Positions 5,373 to 7,062 of a DNA stretch of 7,062 bases are shown here, piece by piece (the stretch's first letter is position 1; each line of letters begins with the position of its first letter). Source of the stretch: Desulfobulbaceae bacterium UBA2262 (GTDB taxonomy: Bacteria > Desulfobacterota > Desulfobulbia > Desulfobulbales > Desulfurivibrionaceae); assembly GCA_002347185.1 (NCBI GenBank), contig DDXK01000031.1, positions 1 through 7,062 on the forward strand, given 5' to 3'. The position numbers and the translations under genes were made by a program. Under the pieces are notes generated by a model. It had not been told where the DNA came from, did not search any database, and was given only the letters and a program-made list of their open reading frames with translations.

Positions 5373-6479
5373 TCAGGACATTTCCGGATAGAGGCGCAGG
5401 ATATCCTCTTCCCGCGCCGCCATGATTCCCCGTTCGCTGATCAGCCCGGTGACGAGGCGGGCAGGGGTCACATCGAAGGCGTAGTTGGCGCTTCTGGTCT
5501 TTTCCGGGGCAATCCGCACGGTGGCAAGGCTGTTCTCCGCGGTGAGGCCGCGGATATGGGTGATCTCCTCGCCGCTTCTCTCCTCGATGGGAATGGAGGC
5601 GAGACCGTCCCGGATCGACCAGTCAAAGGTGGAAGAGGGCAGGGCCACATAGAAAGGGATGGAGTTGTCTTTTGCCGCCAGCGCTTTCAGATAGGTGCCT
5701 ATCTTGTTGGCCACGTCGCCGCAGCGGGTGGTGCGGTCGGTGCCGACGATGACCAGGTCCACCATGCCGTGCTGCATGAGGTGACCGCCGGTATTGTCGG
5801 CGATGAGGGTGTGGGGTACCCCCTCCTCCTTGAGTTCCCAGGCGGTGAGTTTGGCGCCCTGCAGCCAGGGCCTGGTTTCGTCCACCCAGACATGCAGGGG
5901 AATGCCGGCGGCATGGGCGGCATAGATGGGGGCGGTGGCAGAGCCATGGTCGACAAAGGCGAGCCAGCCGGCATTGCAGTGGGTGAGGATGTTCACTGGT
6001 TCGCCCCCCTTTTTTTTGCTGAGGGCCTCGATGAGCGCCCGGCCGTGTTCACCTATCCGCCGGCAGAATTCCGCATCCTCGTCGGCGATCTCGCAGGCCT
6101 CCCTGAAAACCTTCTCCCTTTTCGCCGCCAGGCTGCAGTCCCAGTTGCCGGCTCGCAGCTGCCTTTTCACGGCCCAGGCAAGGTTGCTGGCCGTGGGCCG
6201 GGTCTGGAGGAGCTTGGCTGCCGCTGTCTCCATGTACCGGGCAAAGCCCTTGTCCGGCGCGGTCTGGGCCGCAAGGTGCATGCCGAAGCCTGCCGCCGCT
6301 CCGATCAGCCCGGCGCCGCGCACATGCATTTCCCCGATGGCCCTGCACATCTCTTCGAGGGTGCGCAGCTCCTCGACAACGAACTGGTGCGGCAGGTATC
6401 TCTGATCGATGATCCGGACGACTCCCTTTTCGCTTTCATCAGCCCAGATGGTGCGGTACGGTGTGCCCTGAACCTGCAT
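5373..6479 (-). CDS. mtnA: S-methyl-5-thioribose-1-phosphate isomerase (MtnA, eIF-2B-like fold)
   Basis: It converts 5-methylthioribose-1-phosphate to 5-methylthioribulose-1-phosphate in methionine salvage or related methylthioadenosine shunts. With the start chosen here it has 368 residues. Family motifs: IIDQRYLPHQFV (~23-34), MHVRGAGLIGAAAGFG (~51-66), ILTHCNAGWLA (~164-174) with the catalytic-type Cys168, VDETRPWLQGA (~199-209), IADNTGGHLMQHGMVD (~226-241), VGTDR (~245-249) with catalytic-type Asp248, NKIGTYLKALAA, IPIEERSGEE and AFDVTPARLVTGLI. The frame stays open to an ATG at 6539, but ATG 6479 is preferred because AGGA (6490-6487) lies 7 nt before it, the promoter lies between the two, and the family N-terminus begins here. 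No mtnP, mtnK or other salvage genes are in the window, so the complete route is unknown. An A8G6 run on the coding strand (6017-6004) encodes KKKGG in a linker. Confidence 0.95.
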   Translation of the reverse strand: MQVQGTPYRTIWADESEKGVVRIIDQRYLPHQFVVEELRTLEEMCRAIGEMHVRGAGLIGAAAGFGMHLAAQTAPDKGFARYMETAAAKLLQTRPTASNLAWAVKRQLRAGNWDCSLAAKREKVFREACEIADEDAEFCRRIGEHGRALIEALSKKKGGEPVNILTHCNAGWLAFVDHGSATAPIYAAHAAGIPLHVWVDETRPWLQGAKLTAWELKEEGVPHTLIADNTGGHLMQHGMVDLVIVGTDRTTRCGDVANKIGTYLKALAAKDNSIPFYVALPSSTFDWSIRDGLASIPIEERSGEEITHIRGLTAENSLATVRIAPEKTRSANYAFDVTPARLVTGLISERGIMAAREEDILRLYPEMS

Positions 6480-6510
6480 CCTGGTTTCCTGTTCAGAAAA
6501 AAAGTGTGAA

Positions 6511-6539
6511 AATATAATATGATATGAGACCCATACCAA
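6511..6539 (-). promoter_or_regulatory. Sigma70-like promoter of mtnA
   Basis: On the minus strand TTGGTA (6539-6534, 4 of 6 matches) is followed by a 17-nt spacer and TATATT (6516-6511, 5 of 6). The predicted transcription start near 6504 gives a leader of about 25 nt to the mtnA ATG at 6479. That position fits the chosen start and excludes the longer in-frame start at 6539. Confidence 0.5.
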
Positions 6540-6558
6540 GAGAGCCGTAGATCAGCAG

Positions 6559-6663
6559 TCAGGATGGGCAATCGCTGTTCTGGTATTTTTTCATGAGCCT
6601 GGCAAAGGTGAAGCCGGCAATGGCAAGGGCGACAAGGGTGGCGAGCAGTTGGGGCGTATCCAT
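6559..6663 (-). CDS. Tiny single-pass membrane protein (34 residues)
   Basis: This short ORF encodes MDTPQLLATL followed by VALAIAGFTFARLMKKYQNS and a final DCPS. Residues ~5-20 form one hydrophobic helix. ARLMKKYQ after it is positively charged, so the C-terminal tail should face the cytoplasm by the positive-inside rule. The start is supported by GAGGA (6675-6671) with 7 nt spacing, and a stop lies upstream in frame. It lies 72 nt downstream of the comF-type gene and 79 nt upstream of mtnA. I do not recognise the family. The tail ends Cys-Pro-Ser-TGA, and the frame beyond the TGA stays open for 21 more, mostly hydrophobic, codons to 6493. The TGA is probably a plain stop; a selenocysteine reading (CxxU) is possible but unsupported by any clear recoding hairpin. 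Confidence 0.6.
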   Translation of the reverse strand: MDTPQLLATLVALAIAGFTFARLMKKYQNSDCPS

Positions 6664-6735
6664 GGGAGCATCCTCACAGGTGCGGCTGACTTTTTTTCAC
6701 CTTAATACGCTTTCGGGTCCGGGCCAAGATTTTCC

Positions 6736-7062
6736 TTACCCCTCCCTGACCCTGGCCAGGGTCAGGGCCAGTACCTCGGACGCTCCGGCCTTTTTCAGGG
6801 TCAGGGCGCATTCGTTCACCGTGCTGCCGGTGGTGAATACATCATCGACCAAGAGGACGCTTTTCCCAAGCACCGTTGTTTTGTCGGCAACGGCAAAGGC
6901 GTTGCGCAGGTTCCTGCGGCGCTCCCTGCCGCCCATGCCTGTCTGGGGGGCGGTTGCCCGCTCTCGCCTGAGCAGGTCTCTTTGCAGACGGGGATCCCTG
7001 GGGAAAAAGGCCTGAGCCAGAAGCTGGGCCTGGTTGAAGCCCCGCTCGGCCAGCCTTTTTTC
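6736..7062 (-). CDS. ComF/GntX-type phosphoribosyltransferase, C-terminal part (5' end beyond the window)
   Basis: The last 108 residues of an amidophosphoribosyltransferase-like protein of the ComFC/GntX/YhgH family; full-length members are about 200-250 residues. Visible family features, numbered from the window edge: ERGFNQAQLLA (~6-16), RERATAPQTGMGGRERRRN (~33-51), and the PRPP-binding loop VLLVDDVFTTGSTVNEC (~69-85), with the paired aspartates and TTGST typical of type I phosphoribosyltransferases. The zinc-finger-like N-terminal region of the family, if present, lies outside. In naturally transformable bacteria ComFC helps DNA uptake; in many others the protein is conserved without a proven role. 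The stop is TAA at 6738-6736. The last codons form a 24-bp palindrome. The downstream tiny membrane-protein gene may share the transcript. Confidence 0.9.
   Translation of the reverse strand, partial: EKRLAERGFNQAQLLAQAFFPRDPRLQRDLLRRERATAPQTGMGGRERRRNLRNAFAVADKTTVLGKSVLLVDDVFTTGSTVNECALTLKKAGASEVLALTLARVREG
6744..6767. repeat. Perfect 24-bp palindrome at the 3' end of the comF-type gene
   Basis: The sequence is its own reverse complement: 12-bp half-sites CCCTGACCCTGG and CCAGGGTCAGGG with no spacer. It lies inside the coding end (ALTLARVRE), 6 nt before the stop codon. In RNA it would form a GC-rich hairpin of about ten pairs with a small loop. No T-run follows on either strand, so it is not a standard intrinsic terminator. 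Confidence 0.7.
6757..6806 (+). repeat. Direct repeat CAGGGTCAGGG, two copies
   Basis: CAGGGTCAGGG occurs at 6757-6767 (the right half of the palindrome) and again at 6796-6806, both within the comF-type gene. On the coding strand both copies read CCCTGACCCTG and encode ALTL. Codon choice for the same short peptide may explain it. Confidence 0.6.

Noticed and set aside
5556..6509. Plus-strand ORF (317 codons) opposite mtnA
   Set aside because: Antisense to a fully conserved MtnA frame; no domain is recognisable.
6480..6539. Alternative 20-residue N-terminal extension of MtnA starting at ATG 6539
   Set aside because: The promoter hexamers lie within this stretch, a good Shine-Dalgarno precedes ATG 6479, and family members begin near MQVQGTPYRT.

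Overview
The window looks like chromosomal DNA of an anaerobic Gram-negative bacterium, most plausibly a deltaproteobacterium (Desulfobacterota, perhaps Desulfobulbaceae-like). That placement is an inference from protein style: the GyrB and DnaN sequences, a TauE/SafE-type permease, and GC-rich genes with AT-rich intergenic DNA. No database was consulted. I see no mobile element, CRISPR array, tRNA or rRNA.

Left part (1-2524, minus strand): a replication operon with dnaN (sliding clamp, complete) followed by gyrB (N-terminal ~439 residues, running off the left edge). They are 75 nt apart with no recF between them. gyrB starts at TTG, and the gap holds a perfect AT-rich inverted repeat.

Centre (2525-2990): a 466-bp gene-free, very AT-rich region between the divergent dnaN and hydrolase genes. 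It contains a DnaA-box-like TTATCAACA, several weaker variants, an 11-bp-arm inverted repeat wrapped round a TTGACA hexamer, and A-tracts with repeated AAAACGAT. With dnaN-gyrB beside it, this is the best candidate in the window for a replication origin, or otherwise for an operator-rich control region. dnaA is not present.

Middle right (2991-5054, plus strand): a two-gene operon. The first gene is a signal-less serine hydrolase of the beta-lactamase/DD-peptidase fold. The second is a TauE/SafE permease whose Shine-Dalgarno overlaps the hydrolase stop.

Right part (5059-7062, minus strand), in transcription order: the 3' part of a ComF/GntX-type phosphoribosyltransferase gene (cut by the right edge), a 34-residue single-helix membrane protein, mtnA (methylthioribose-1-phosphate isomerase) with its own sigma70-like promoter, and a 90-residue exported protein. 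This cluster converges on the permease gene with only 4 bp between the stops.

Most genes are ordinary housekeeping. The items worth a second look are the putative origin/control region, the tiny membrane protein ending in Cys-Pro-Ser-TGA with an open frame beyond the stop, and some homopolymer and palindrome features.
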